Below, piece after piece: positions 15,604 to 24,481 of a DNA stretch of 61,605 bases (the stretch's first letter is position 1; each line of letters starts with the position of its first letter). The notes under the pieces were generated by a model that saw nothing but the letters and a program-made list of their open reading frames with translations, searched no databases and was not told where the DNA came from. The DNA is from Trueperaceae bacterium (lineage in GTDB: Bacteria; Deinococcota; Deinococci; Deinococcales; Trueperaceae): the NCBI GenBank assembly GCA_020431825.1, contig JAGQHN010000015.1, forward strand, positions 1 through 61,605, given 5' to 3'. A program made the position numbers and the translations under genes.

Positions 15604-16559
15604 AATACGGAAACATAAAAGGTATAGATAAACCCATTTCTCGTCTGGTTCAGGGCACAGTAAGTATGGACGGCACAGATGAAGCTGCTGACTTTGCTCA
15701 GCTAGATGCCGTTTATGAACTTGGTTGCACCACTTTTGATACCGCCCATGTCTACGGTAGTGGTAAAAATGAGCGTGCTGTTGGCAAATGGGTTAATAGC
15801 CGTGGACTTCGCGACAAGGTTGTCATTATTGGTAAGGGGGCCCATCACAATCAAGACCGTAAACGCGTGACCCCCTTTGACATCAGTGCCGATATTCATG
15901 ATTCCTTAGCGCGTTTTGGCTTTGATTATATTGATCTTTATCTGCTCCACCGCGATAACCCTGAGGTGCCGGTTGAGCCTATTGTTGATGTGCTAAATGA
16001 ACATGCCGAGGCGGGTCGCATCAAAGTCTTTGGGGGCTCAAACTGGTCACCTGAGCGCATCAAAGAGGCCAATGCCTATGCCGAGAAAAATGGTCTGATT
16101 CCTTTCCAGATCAGCAGTCCCAATTTTAGCCTTGCTGAGCAGTTCAAAGAACCCTGGGCAGGTTGTCTTAGCATTAGTGGAAAGCAGGGCGAAGCTGCTA
16201 GGACTTATTACCTCGAGCAAAACATGCCGCTCTTTACTTGGTCAAGCTTAGCAGGGGGCTTTTTCTCTGGGCGCTTTACCCGCGATAATCTGGACAGCTT
16301 TAGCGAATACTTTGATACCCTCTGTGTACACTCGTATTGCTACGAAGAAAACTTTCAGCGCCTTGACCGTGTCAGGGAAATGGCCCAGGATAAAGGTTTG
16401 AGTGTTACTCAGATTGCGATGGCCTATGTTATGAATCAGCCCCTGGATATCTACGCGCTGGTTGGCTGCCGTACTCCCGAAGAATTTAAACAAAATATCG
16501 AGGCTATGTCTTTAGAACTTAGTCAGGAAGAACTGGACTGGCTGGACCTAAGGGCTTAA
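15600..16559 (+). CDS. Aldo/keto reductase
   Basis: 319 residues, GTG start overlapping the previous stop. The catalytic tetrad is present: Asp in TTFDTAHVYG, Tyr in the same motif, Lys in VVIIGKGAHH and His in YLLHRDNP. The C-terminal part (VTQIAMAYVMNQPLD, then ALVGCRTPEEFKQNIEA) binds the cofactor. Substrate unknown; pairing with a Gfo/Idh/MocA enzyme points to sugars. It ends with TAA immediately abutting the stop codon of the convergent subtilase gene (zero bp between). Confidence 0.85.
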   Translation: MKYGNIKGIDKPISRLVQGTVSMDGTDEAADFAQLDAVYELGCTTFDTAHVYGSGKNERAVGKWVNSRGLRDKVVIIGKGAHHNQDRKRVTPFDISADIHDSLARFGFDYIDLYLLHRDNPEVPVEPIVDVLNEHAEAGRIKVFGGSNWSPERIKEANAYAEKNGLIPFQISSPNFSLAEQFKEPWAGCLSISGKQGEAARTYYLEQNMPLFTWSSLAGGFFSGRFTRDNLDSFSEYFDTLCVHSYCYEENFQRLDRVREMAQDKGLSVTQIAMAYVMNQPLDIYALVGCRTPEEFKQNIEAMSLELSQEELDWLDLRA

Positions 16560-17858
16560 TTACCAAACAGAAAGGGCTGCGCGCAGGTAGCTATCAAGGT
16601 CAATCATGCCCTTGCCGAGGGTAAAAAGGTCAAAAAGATTCTGACTGGTAATGATGCCAGTATTGGCGGTGCTGTCAAGGTCATTGGCGGGATTGGCTTT
16701 AAAGAGTCCGGTGCGCCGCTGGTATTTGCTAGCAGGTTCAGCCAGAGCTAGGGCTAGCGCAGCGCTGGCAATAGGGGTGGCAAAAGACGTCCCACTGACT
16801 CGAGCCTGCAAATTATTGGGGTAAAGGGTCCGCAAGGCTTCACCCGGAGCAAAAATATCTAAGCTCGAGCCGTAGTTAGAAAAGCTCGAGCGTTTTCCTT
16901 TGCTATTGGTACTGCCTACACTAACCACGGCATCGGAAAGAGAACTTAAGAGCTTATTCCCTTCACTGGCAGGAAAATCTATCGCTAGCGTCCCTGCATT
17001 ACCTGTTGCAGCCGTTATATAAACGCCCTTGCTAAAGGCATAATCAATGATTGCCCTCATTGCCTGAGGGGAGTCTTTGGAACCCAATGAAAGGTTAATA
17101 ATCTGGGCTCCCTGCTGCACCGCCCAGTCAATAGCCAAAATGACGTCGCTTAAATCTCCTTCTCCGTTGCCATTTAAAACGCGAATGGGTAGCAGAGTGA
17201 CTTGGGGCGCAATTTGCAAGACAATGCCCGCGACCGCAGTACCATGACCGTAGAAATAACCAAAGCTTTCTTCAGGTTGTTGGTCACCATCAACAAAGTC
17301 TTTCCAGCTTGCCCTAGGACTGAGATTGTTTTTAAGCGCCGGGTGCTCGAGGTCAAAGCCAGTGTCCAAAATAGCCACCGTGATACCTTTGCCCAATTGC
17401 TTTGCGCGGTTCTGAGCTTCGTTCAGGTGAATCAGATTCCAGTTCGCTTGATTTTCGTAAAAGGTGCTATAGGATAAGCTGCTTTCTCCTCCCGCCCAGG
17501 TGCGCCAGCCCCCAGCCCAGGTGCGCCAACCTGCGCTATAAGAGGCTGAAGCTTCGGCGACCATGAGACTTTTTTGATTGCGATTTGAGTAAAGCAGGCT
17601 TAATTCGCCAACCTCTTTACTCATACCTAAAATGGCGAAACCATCTTCCGGTTTAAAGAGAAGAACTTTAGCCATGTATTTCGCACTGATTTCCGCTTCG
17701 CTTTCACCTGCTCCTATTGCTACCTGAGCAATATAATAACTGTCATCCACGACTTGCTTTGAATGGTTAATGGTAGCTGGTGGCTCAGGCGAGGCACAAG
17801 AAGTTAAAAAAATTACATAGAGTAAAAAAAGGCCAAGTAGTTTCCAGTTGTCATTCAT
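16560..17858 (-). CDS. S8 (subtilisin-like) serine peptidase, lipoprotein
   Basis: 432 residues from the ATG at 17858 (a TTG at 17891 also opens the frame). A lipobox (LGLFLLYVIFLTSC, lipid-bearing Cys near 20) suggests surface anchoring. A prodomain-like region of about 110 residues precedes the catalytic domain: Asp in AILDTGFDLEHP, His in YFYGHGTAVAGIV, oxyanion Asn in AATGNAGT and Ser in VSGTSFATPIASA. An exact 7-residue duplication (WRTWAGG twice, near 17490-17535) sits just before the catalytic domain. A TATACT box (17919-17914, minus) lies about 50 bp upstream. Substrate and role unknown. Confidence 0.88.
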   Translation of the reverse strand: MNDNWKLLGLFLLYVIFLTSCASPEPPATINHSKQVVDDSYYIAQVAIGAGESEAEISAKYMAKVLLFKPEDGFAILGMSKEVGELSLLYSNRNQKSLMVAEASASYSAGWRTWAGGWRTWAGGESSLSYSTFYENQANWNLIHLNEAQNRAKQLGKGITVAILDTGFDLEHPALKNNLSPRASWKDFVDGDQQPEESFGYFYGHGTAVAGIVLQIAPQVTLLPIRVLNGNGEGDLSDVILAIDWAVQQGAQIINLSLGSKDSPQAMRAIIDYAFSKGVYITAATGNAGTLAIDFPASEGNKLLSSLSDAVVSVGSTNSKGKRSSFSNYGSSLDIFAPGEALRTLYPNNLQARVSGTSFATPIASAALALALAEPASKYQRRTGLFKANPANDLDSTANTGIITSQNLFDLFTLGKGMIDLDSYLRAALSVW

Positions 17859-17913
17859 GAAGTTGCCCCAAACTGAACCTTTGAAAGTCAAAAGTCAGTT
17901 ATTTTGATAGTTA

Positions 17914-17919
17914 AGTATA
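17914..17919 (-). promoter_or_regulatory. -10 box of the S8 peptidase lipoprotein gene
   Basis: TATACT on the minus strand, giving a leader of about 50 nt to the ATG at 17858. No convincing -35 box. Confidence 0.4.
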
Positions 17920-18095
17920 GAGCCGACTTTGCCAGTACTCAGTGACAGTTCAAGGCATTTAGGGGCTCGAGCCTTGCTTCATCAAAACGTTCTGCTGTCA
18001 GGTATCCAAAAAAAAAGTGGCATTCTTTTAGTATTTTTGCTGTCCCAGAGAGCCTTTATGGGCGAACGTAAAATACTGCAAATTTCGTGTCTCAG

Positions 18096-18109
18096 AGGAC
18101 AATTGTCCT
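18096..18109. promoter_or_regulatory. Perfect 14-bp palindrome in the act/S8 divergent region
   Basis: AGGACAATTGTCCT is a perfect palindrome about 75 bp upstream of the predicted act -35 box and about 180 bp from the divergent peptidase promoter. Operator-like; the regulator is unknown. The rest of the 385-bp region 17892-18276 holds the two promoters and no credible gene. Confidence 0.45.
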
Positions 18110-18183
18110 AAAGGTGGGAAAATAGCTCCGTGATAGATTGATAGGGTTTAGAACTGTCTCATGAAGCGGTTTTTTAGGTCTGA

Positions 18184-18211
18184 TTGGCTTGGAGGTGGTA
18201 AGCATTATCAT
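18184..18211 (+). promoter_or_regulatory. Promoter of the alternative complex III operon
   Basis: TTGGCT (18184-18189), 16-bp spacer, TATCAT (18206-18211). Transcription would start near 18218, giving a leader of about 60 nt to actA. Confidence 0.45.
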
Positions 18212-18276
18212 GCTAAATATGAAAGCTTACAAACACGATTTTACTAGGGGTTCTTTGGAACCTGGGCAGGTGATCT

Positions 18277-18933
18277 ATGCCTAATTATTTCCCGCCGAAT
18301 GCAAATGCGTTTGCTAAATGGCTGATCTGGGGAGGTGTTGTCTTTATGGCACTGCTGGCAACATCACTCACAGTCTTTGCGCGTACCAGCAACAATAAGG
18401 TGCGCGTACCCATTGAGCAACCGGTTGCATTCTCCCATGCTCTGCATAATGGTCAGTTGGGTCTTGACTGTCGTTACTGTCATACTTCAGTTGAAGTAGC
18501 TGCGGCAGCAAATATTCCCCCAACTGAGACCTGCATGACCTGTCATTCACAAATTCGCGTAGGTTCACCGCAACTCGCTGCCGTTCAGGCCAGCTGGGAT
18601 TCGGGTGAGCCACTCGCCTGGAACAAAGTGCATGACTTGGCAGATTTTGTTTATTTCAATCACAGTGCACATATTAATAAAGGTATTGGTTGCAGTAGTT
18701 GTCACGGACGCATCGATCAGATGGCTGCCATCTGGAAAAATGAGCCTATGACGATGGGTTGGTGTCTAGAGTGCCACCGTAACCCTGCTGCTCAGGTGCG
18801 CCCCAGGTCAGAAGTATTTAATATGGCGTATGTTCCCCCCGCAGAAGGTCAGCTCGAGCTAGGCGAGCAGCTGGTTGAGGCTTATCACATTAATGAAGAA
18901 AAGCTTCCGCAGTGTTCGACATGCCACAGGTAA
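18277..18933 (+). CDS. actA: Alternative complex III subunit ActA, pentaheme cytochrome c
   Basis: 218 residues. One N-terminal membrane helix (WLIWGGVVFMALLATSLTVFA) is followed by a periplasmic domain with five CxxCH heme c sites (CRYCH, CMTCH, CSSCH, CLECH, CSTCH). This is the ActA arrangement, the multiheme subunit that passes electrons from the quinol-oxidising core outward. First gene of a tightly packed operon; actB starts four bp after its stop. The last heme motif lies at the extreme C-terminus. Confidence 0.93.
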   Translation: MPNYFPPNANAFAKWLIWGGVVFMALLATSLTVFARTSNNKVRVPIEQPVAFSHALHNGQLGLDCRYCHTSVEVAAAANIPPTETCMTCHSQIRVGSPQLAAVQASWDSGEPLAWNKVHDLADFVYFNHSAHINKGIGCSSCHGRIDQMAAIWKNEPMTMGWCLECHRNPAAQVRPRSEVFNMAYVPPAEGQLELGEQLVEAYHINEEKLPQCSTCHR

Positions 18934-18937
18934 GTAT

Positions 18938-21916
18938 ATGAGTATAGATATCAGTAAAATTCGTACAAAATTGGCCTCTCAGCAGGGCAAAGCCTACTGG
19001 CGTAGTCTGGATGAGCTTGCCGATACCGAGGAATTCCGCCATTTCATGGCTCAGGAATTTCCCAATCATGTTGCTCCCTTAGAAAGCACGCTAAATCGTC
19101 GTGATTTCATGAAGCTTTTAGGGGCTTCTCTGGCCTTGGCGGGTCTTACTTCATGCGTACGACCAGTCAAATCTTCTGAAAAAATTATTCCTTATGTTAG
19201 GGCGCCAGAGCAGATTGTTCCGGGTAAGCCACTTTTCTTTGCTACGGCAATTACGCAAGGTGGTTACGGGGTGGGTCTGCTGGCAGAAAGCCATCAGGGC
19301 CGCCCAACCAAGGTTGAAGGCAACCCCGATCACCCTGCCAGTTTGGGCGCTACTGACGCCACGACCCAGGCAACGGTTTTAACCCTCTATGACCCCGACC
19401 GTTCGCAAGAGACTTTAAAGCAAGGTCAAAGCCAGAACTGGTCGGATTTTGTTGCTGATTTACAGTCTGCCTTTGCTAACCTGGCGAATGGTGAAGGGCT
19501 TTATATCCTGACGGAAAATGTTACCTCACCTACCTTGGCACAGCAGCTTAATGAACTAGCTACCGAGTTTCCCGCCACCAAATGGCACCAATATGATGTC
19601 ATGCATGGTGATAATGCCTACCGTGGTGCCGAACTTGCTTTTGGTGAGGCGGCCCATACTCTTTATGATTTCTCCAAGGCAGATGTCATCGTTTCTTTAG
19701 ATGCAGACTTTTTAGGTGAAGGCCCGAATAAGGTTCGCTATAGCAAAGATTTTGCACGTCGCCGCAAGGTCTTAGGCGAAGAAGACGATATGAACCGTCT
19801 TTATTTATTCGAGACTTCCCCGGGTATTACCAGTCCTGTGGCTGACCATAAGCTTGCTCTAAGTCCAGCCAAGATTGCCGCTTTTGCTTCTACTCTGGCC
19901 AGCGAATTGGGTCTGAGTGCAGCCACTCTGGATACGGAGCATGAAGAATTTATTGCCGCGCTCGTTGAAGATTTAGAGGCGCATAGAGGGAGTAGCCTGA
20001 TTATTGCTGGTGAAAATCAACCAGCCGAGGTACATGCTCTGGCTCATGCCATGAATGCTGAACTGGGTAATGTCGGTACGACCGTTCTTTACACCGAAGC
20101 CGTTGACGCTAACCCCATGCATCACGGAGAGTCGTTAGCTGGCCTGGTTGAAGCCATGCAAGCTGGTGATGTTAAAGCCTTGCTTATCGTTGGTGGTAAT
20201 CCTGTATACAATGCCCCAGCTGATCTAAAATTCGCCGAGGCGTTAGGCAATGTACCGTTTAGTGCCCATCTGAGCCTTTACTTTGATGAAACTTCAACAC
20301 TGACCACCTGGCATATCCCTCAAACGCATTATTTGGAAACCTGGAGCGATGCCAGAGCCTTTGATGGCACGGTCAGTATAAGTCAACCACTCATTGCTCC
20401 TTTTTACGGTGGGAAATCGGCTCATGAATTTTTAGCAGCAGCCTTAGGAGAATCTGAAGCCAGCAGCTATGAAATCGTTCGTCAGTACTGGCAAAATCAG
20501 GTATCCGGAAATTTTGATGGCTTCTGGCAACAAGCTGTTTATAAAGGAGCCATTGACGGCACCGCAGCGCCCAGGAAAGAACTCAGTCTCAATGAGAATC
20601 TTCCCAGTCTAAATGTCGCTGAAGAAGCGATGGTTCTTAACTTTAAGTTTGATCCAAATATACAAGATGGCCAGCATGCCAATAACGGCTGGTTGCAGGA
20701 AATCCCCAAACCGATTACTAAAATAGTTTGGGATAATGCCGCTTATGTTAGCCTTAAAGATGCCGAAAACTTAAAACTCAGTAATGGTGATCTGATTCAG
20801 CTGAGCGCTACTGAAGATTTAAGTATTACTGCCCCTGTATGGGTCTTACCTGGTCAAGCGGAGGGTGCTATAACCCTTTCGCTGGGGTTTGGTCGTAGCG
20901 GTGCGGGTAAGGTCGGTAATAGTGTCGGTGTCAATGCCTATCCGTTACGGATGAGTGAAAATCCGTGGAATACGTCTGTGTCTGTTAGCAAGGCGGGTGC
21001 TCGCCATAAGCTGGTAACAACCCAGTATCATCACGATTATGAAGGTACTACCGAGCGTCGTCATATTTTCCGCCACGGTACACTAGCAGAATTCCATGCC
21101 CACCCTGAACACCCAGAATTTGTCCACCCAGTAGAGCATCATGAAAGCGATCTCTACGATGTCTTTGAGTACGATTCTTATGCCTGGGGCATGGTCATAG
21201 ATATGAATGTCTGCACAGGTTGCAATGCATGTGTAACAGCCTGCCAGGCGGAAAATAACATTCCTATTGTAGGTAAGCATCAGGTAGAGGTGGGCCGGGA
21301 AATGCACTGGATTCGGGTAGATACCTATTATGGTGGCGATCCTGACAACCCAGAGTTTTACATGCAGCCCGTTCCCTGTATGCACTGCGAGCAAGCGCCA
21401 TGCGAACCTGTTTGTCCAGTGGGTGCGACGGTACACGACACTGAAGGTCTTAATGTAATGGTCTACAACCGTTGCGTAGGTACGCGCTACTGCTCAAACA
21501 ACTGTCCTTACAAAGTACGCCGCTATAACTTCCTACAATTTGCTGAACTCACTACAAATGCTACTGAGCTTTCCTTAGTTCATAATCCCGATGTTACGGT
21601 TCGCAGCCGGGGTGTCATGGAGAAATGCAGTTACTGTGTGCAGCGTATTCAACAAGCCTATATCACCAGCGAAAACGAAGGCCGTCAAATTGCTGATGGA
21701 GAAGTGGTAACAGCTTGCCAGGGAGCCTGTCCGATGGAGGCCATCGTCTTTGGTGATATCAACAATCCTGACTCTGCGGTTGCAAAAACCAAGGCCTCAA
21801 AGCTAAATTATGCGCTTCTTGAAGAATTAAATACGCGTCCAAGAACTACCTATCTGGCAAAACTAACCAATCCAAATTCAGCTCTGGCTGGAGAAGAAAG
21901 TGGGGTGCATAGTTAA
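18938..21916 (+). CDS. actB: Alternative complex III subunit ActB, molybdopterin-like and Fe-S protein
   Basis: 992 residues from ATG 18938; the frame opens earlier, inside actA, but the intergenic ATG has an AGGTAAG site. A Tat-type signal (LNRRDFMKLLGASLALAG) ends in a lipobox Cys (LTSC, residue 73), so it is probably a Tat-exported lipoprotein. The middle resembles molybdopterin oxidoreductases that have lost the cofactor. From about residue 755 a ferredoxin-like part carries the four cysteine clusters (CTGCNACVTACQAENN; CMHCEQAPCEPVCPVGA; CVGTRYCSNNCPYKVRRYN; CSYCVQRIQ with a later CQGACP), for three [4Fe-4S] and one [3Fe-4S]. Its stop shares a base with the actC start. Confidence 0.93.
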   Translation: MSIDISKIRTKLASQQGKAYWRSLDELADTEEFRHFMAQEFPNHVAPLESTLNRRDFMKLLGASLALAGLTSCVRPVKSSEKIIPYVRAPEQIVPGKPLFFATAITQGGYGVGLLAESHQGRPTKVEGNPDHPASLGATDATTQATVLTLYDPDRSQETLKQGQSQNWSDFVADLQSAFANLANGEGLYILTENVTSPTLAQQLNELATEFPATKWHQYDVMHGDNAYRGAELAFGEAAHTLYDFSKADVIVSLDADFLGEGPNKVRYSKDFARRRKVLGEEDDMNRLYLFETSPGITSPVADHKLALSPAKIAAFASTLASELGLSAATLDTEHEEFIAALVEDLEAHRGSSLIIAGENQPAEVHALAHAMNAELGNVGTTVLYTEAVDANPMHHGESLAGLVEAMQAGDVKALLIVGGNPVYNAPADLKFAEALGNVPFSAHLSLYFDETSTLTTWHIPQTHYLETWSDARAFDGTVSISQPLIAPFYGGKSAHEFLAAALGESEASSYEIVRQYWQNQVSGNFDGFWQQAVYKGAIDGTAAPRKELSLNENLPSLNVAEEAMVLNFKFDPNIQDGQHANNGWLQEIPKPITKIVWDNAAYVSLKDAENLKLSNGDLIQLSATEDLSITAPVWVLPGQAEGAITLSLGFGRSGAGKVGNSVGVNAYPLRMSENPWNTSVSVSKAGARHKLVTTQYHHDYEGTTERRHIFRHGTLAEFHAHPEHPEFVHPVEHHESDLYDVFEYDSYAWGMVIDMNVCTGCNACVTACQAENNIPIVGKHQVEVGREMHWIRVDTYYGGDPDNPEFYMQPVPCMHCEQAPCEPVCPVGATVHDTEGLNVMVYNRCVGTRYCSNNCPYKVRRYNFLQFAELTTNATELSLVHNPDVTVRSRGVMEKCSYCVQRIQQAYITSENEGRQIADGEVVTACQGACPMEAIVFGDINNPDSAVAKTKASKLNYALLEELNTRPRTTYLAKLTNPNSALAGEESGVHS

Positions 21917-23355
21917 TGGCTAGTATTTCTGGCAAGCCACCCTTTAAAGAGACCAACCGGGTTATTGCGAAGTCTGAAACCTACGCAAGTATTGATGATA
22001 CCGTTAATAAGCCCATTGAAGCCGCACCAACCAAAACGCCTCTCTGGTGGTGGATTGGTTTTGTTATGGCAGCAGGTCTTCTTGGGGTTTATCTGGTTAC
22101 CATTACAGTGCTTATTACTAGAGGCATTGGTATTTTTGGTAATAACCAGCCAGTTGCCTGGGGTTTCCCTATTATCAATTTTGTTTGGTGGATTGGTATT
22201 GGTCACGCCGGAACCCTGATTTCGGCTGCGCTCTTGCTTTTTAGGCAGCCCTGGCGTACCTCAATTAACCGTGCAGCAGAAGCTATGACCATTTTTGCCG
22301 TGGTATGCGCTGGTCTTTATCCGATTTTGCACCTGGGTCGTCCGTGGGTTTTCTACTGGCTGGCGCCCTACCCCAATACCTTTGGTCTTTTCCCGCAATT
22401 TCGTAGTCCGCTGGACTGGGACTTGTTTGCTATTTCAACCTATGCCAGTGTTTCTATTTTGTTTTGGTACATCGGCCTGGTGCCTGACTTTGCAACTTTG
22501 CGTGACCGTGCTCGCAATACCTTTATGCAGTGGTTTTACGCGCTACTAAGTCTTGGTTGGAATGGTTCTGCCAAAGCCTGGCAGCGCTATATGCGAGCTT
22601 ACTTAATCTTGGCAGCCCTGAGCTTTCCGCTGGTTCTTTCGGTGCACTCAACGATTGCCATGGACTTCGCCGTAGGGCAGCTTCCTGGTTGGAACAACAC
22701 CATTATGCCCCCTTACTTTGTAGCAGGTGCTGTGTTTGCCGGGTTTGCCATGGTAAACATTTTGGCAATACCTTTGCGTAAAGCCTTTGGTTTAGAGAAG
22801 CTTATTACCTACCGTCATATTGATAACTCTTCAAAATTGATGCTCGCCACCGGCATGATTGTTGTCTACGGTTATGCAGTAGAGCTTTTTATGGCCTGGT
22901 ACTCTGGCGTCGAGTTTGAGCGCTACATGGCCTTTAACCGGGTTTTTGGTGCGGATCACGGTTGGGCATTCTGGCTCCTGATTTTCTGTAACCTGATCGC
23001 CATACAACCTCTCTGGTCCAAGCGGGTAAGACAGAACATGACGCTGGTTTTTATCATTTCAATAATTGTGTCTGTAGGGATGTGGCTCGAGCGTTACGTT
23101 ATTGTTGTGGTTACTCTGACCAAGGACTTCTTGCCTGGAAGCTGGGGTGACTATGTGGCAACCTTCTGGGATTACAGTATGTATCTGGGTTCCTTTGGCC
23201 TTTTCTTTACCTTATGGTTCTTGTTTATTCGTCTCCTGCCTTCCATTGCCACATCAGAAATGAAAGAGTTACAGCACCACGACTCTCACCATGGTAGTGA
23301 CTATTTTGAGGAGCAACGGGCCGAAGAATTCAGTAAGAAAGGTTTACCTGTATGA
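21916..23355 (+). CDS. actC: Alternative complex III subunit ActC, NrfD-like membrane protein
   Basis: 479 residues, about ten membrane helices, NrfD/PsrC fold. It forms the main quinol-binding membrane subunit next to ActB. Typical stretches are PIINFVWWIGIGHAGTLISAALLLFRQPWR and VVCAGLYPILHLGRPW, each visible in part around residues 90-150. A His-rich C-terminus (HHDSHHGSDYF) faces the cytoplasm. The start shares one base with the actB stop and the end overlaps actD by four nt, so translation is coupled. Confidence 0.92.
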   Translation: MASISGKPPFKETNRVIAKSETYASIDDTVNKPIEAAPTKTPLWWWIGFVMAAGLLGVYLVTITVLITRGIGIFGNNQPVAWGFPIINFVWWIGIGHAGTLISAALLLFRQPWRTSINRAAEAMTIFAVVCAGLYPILHLGRPWVFYWLAPYPNTFGLFPQFRSPLDWDLFAISTYASVSILFWYIGLVPDFATLRDRARNTFMQWFYALLSLGWNGSAKAWQRYMRAYLILAALSFPLVLSVHSTIAMDFAVGQLPGWNNTIMPPYFVAGAVFAGFAMVNILAIPLRKAFGLEKLITYRHIDNSSKLMLATGMIVVYGYAVELFMAWYSGVEFERYMAFNRVFGADHGWAFWLLIFCNLIAIQPLWSKRVRQNMTLVFIISIIVSVGMWLERYVIVVVTLTKDFLPGSWGDYVATFWDYSMYLGSFGLFFTLWFLFIRLLPSIATSEMKELQHHDSHHGSDYFEEQRAEEFSKKGLPV

Positions 23356-23891
23356 GTGAAGCGGCAAACCTTTACGGTGTAGTAGCGCGCTTTGACAGCC
23401 CTGAGAGTATTCTCAAGGCTGCCCAACAAACACGCGATGCGGGCTATGAAGTTATTGAAGCCTATACCCCCTTTTATATTGAAGGCTTAGATGAAAACCT
23501 GGGTCATGCGCCGACACGTCTGGGCTGGGTCGTTCTTCTAATGGGGATTACGGGTCTTCTGGTTGGATTCTTTATGCAGTACTGGTCAAATGCGGTTTTT
23601 TACCCACTAAACATTGGGGGTAAGCCGTTAAACAGCTGGCCAAACTTCGTGGTCATTACCTTTGAATGTACCGTGCTGTTCTCAGCCTTTACTGCGGGCC
23701 TCTTTATGCTGGGACGTAATGGCTTACCCAGACCCTATCACCCTATTTTTAATACGCCCGGTTTTGAAGACGCAACCAGAGATAAATTCTTCTTGTGTGT
23801 TGAAGCAAAAGATGAAAACTTTGAACTGGAAAAGGTTAAAAGCTTTTTGTCTGGTTTAGACGCCGAAGCTGTTTCGGAGGTGGAATACTAA
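23352..23891 (+). CDS. actD: Alternative complex III subunit ActD (DUF3341)
   Basis: 179 residues, ATGA overlap with actC. An N-terminal soluble region (LYGVVARFDSPESILKAAQQTRDAGY) is followed by two membrane helices (LGWVVLLMGITGLLVGFFMQYW; FVVITFECTVLFSAFTAGLFMLG) and a C-terminal tail. This matches DUF3341, the ActD family, a structural subunit without cofactors. Confidence 0.92.
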   Translation: MSEAANLYGVVARFDSPESILKAAQQTRDAGYEVIEAYTPFYIEGLDENLGHAPTRLGWVVLLMGITGLLVGFFMQYWSNAVFYPLNIGGKPLNSWPNFVVITFECTVLFSAFTAGLFMLGRNGLPRPYHPIFNTPGFEDATRDKFFLCVEAKDENFELEKVKSFLSGLDAEAVSEVEY

Positions 23892-24481
23892 TGAAAGCTA
23901 GCATTGGTTTTTCGCTTCTAATCCTCTTGAGTTTGCTGTTAAGCTCCTGTGGTATGAACATGTATGATCAGCCTAAGGCAAATCTTTATGCGGCTGCCCC
24001 TTATGTAAAAGATAAAGTGGTAGGCACAGCAAGACCTCTGCCTGAGGGGGTTGTTTCTCGGGAACGTGGTGCCGTTGACCCAACTTTTTATACGGCTTTA
24101 ACCCCTGAAGGTTTAGCAACAGACTTACCCATTCCTGTTACCATGGAGGTACTCGAGCGTGGGCAAGAACGTTACAACATCTACTGCTCACCCTGCCATA
24201 ATTTTAATGGCAATGGTTTAGGCATGATTGTGCAAAAAGGGATGCCGCAACCTGCTTCTTTTCATGACCCTCGCCTCCGTGCTTCGCCCGTGGGCTACTA
24301 TTACAATGCTATGACCAATGGCTTTGGTCGGATGTTTAGTTATGCTTCTCGAATACCCCCCGAAGACCGCTGGGCAATAGCTGCCTATATCAAAGCCTTA
24401 CAACTTAGTCAAAATGCCAGCCTTAGCGATGTACCTGAGAGCCTGCGCGATAGCCTTGAAGTACAAGGAGCCTCGAGATGA
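23891..24481 (+). CDS. actE: Alternative complex III subunit ActE, monoheme cytochrome c lipoprotein
   Basis: 196 residues. A signal with lipobox (SLLLSSCGMN, Cys near 20) is followed by a class I cytochrome c domain with one heme site CSPCH (about residue 98) and a later GMPQPASFHDPRL segment. It carries electrons from ActA/ActB toward the terminal acceptor. Start shares a base with the actD stop, and the end overlaps actF (ATGA). Confidence 0.92.
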   Translation: MKASIGFSLLILLSLLLSSCGMNMYDQPKANLYAAAPYVKDKVVGTARPLPEGVVSRERGAVDPTFYTALTPEGLATDLPIPVTMEVLERGQERYNIYCSPCHNFNGNGLGMIVQKGMPQPASFHDPRLRASPVGYYYNAMTNGFGRMFSYASRIPPEDRWAIAAYIKALQLSQNASLSDVPESLRDSLEVQGASR

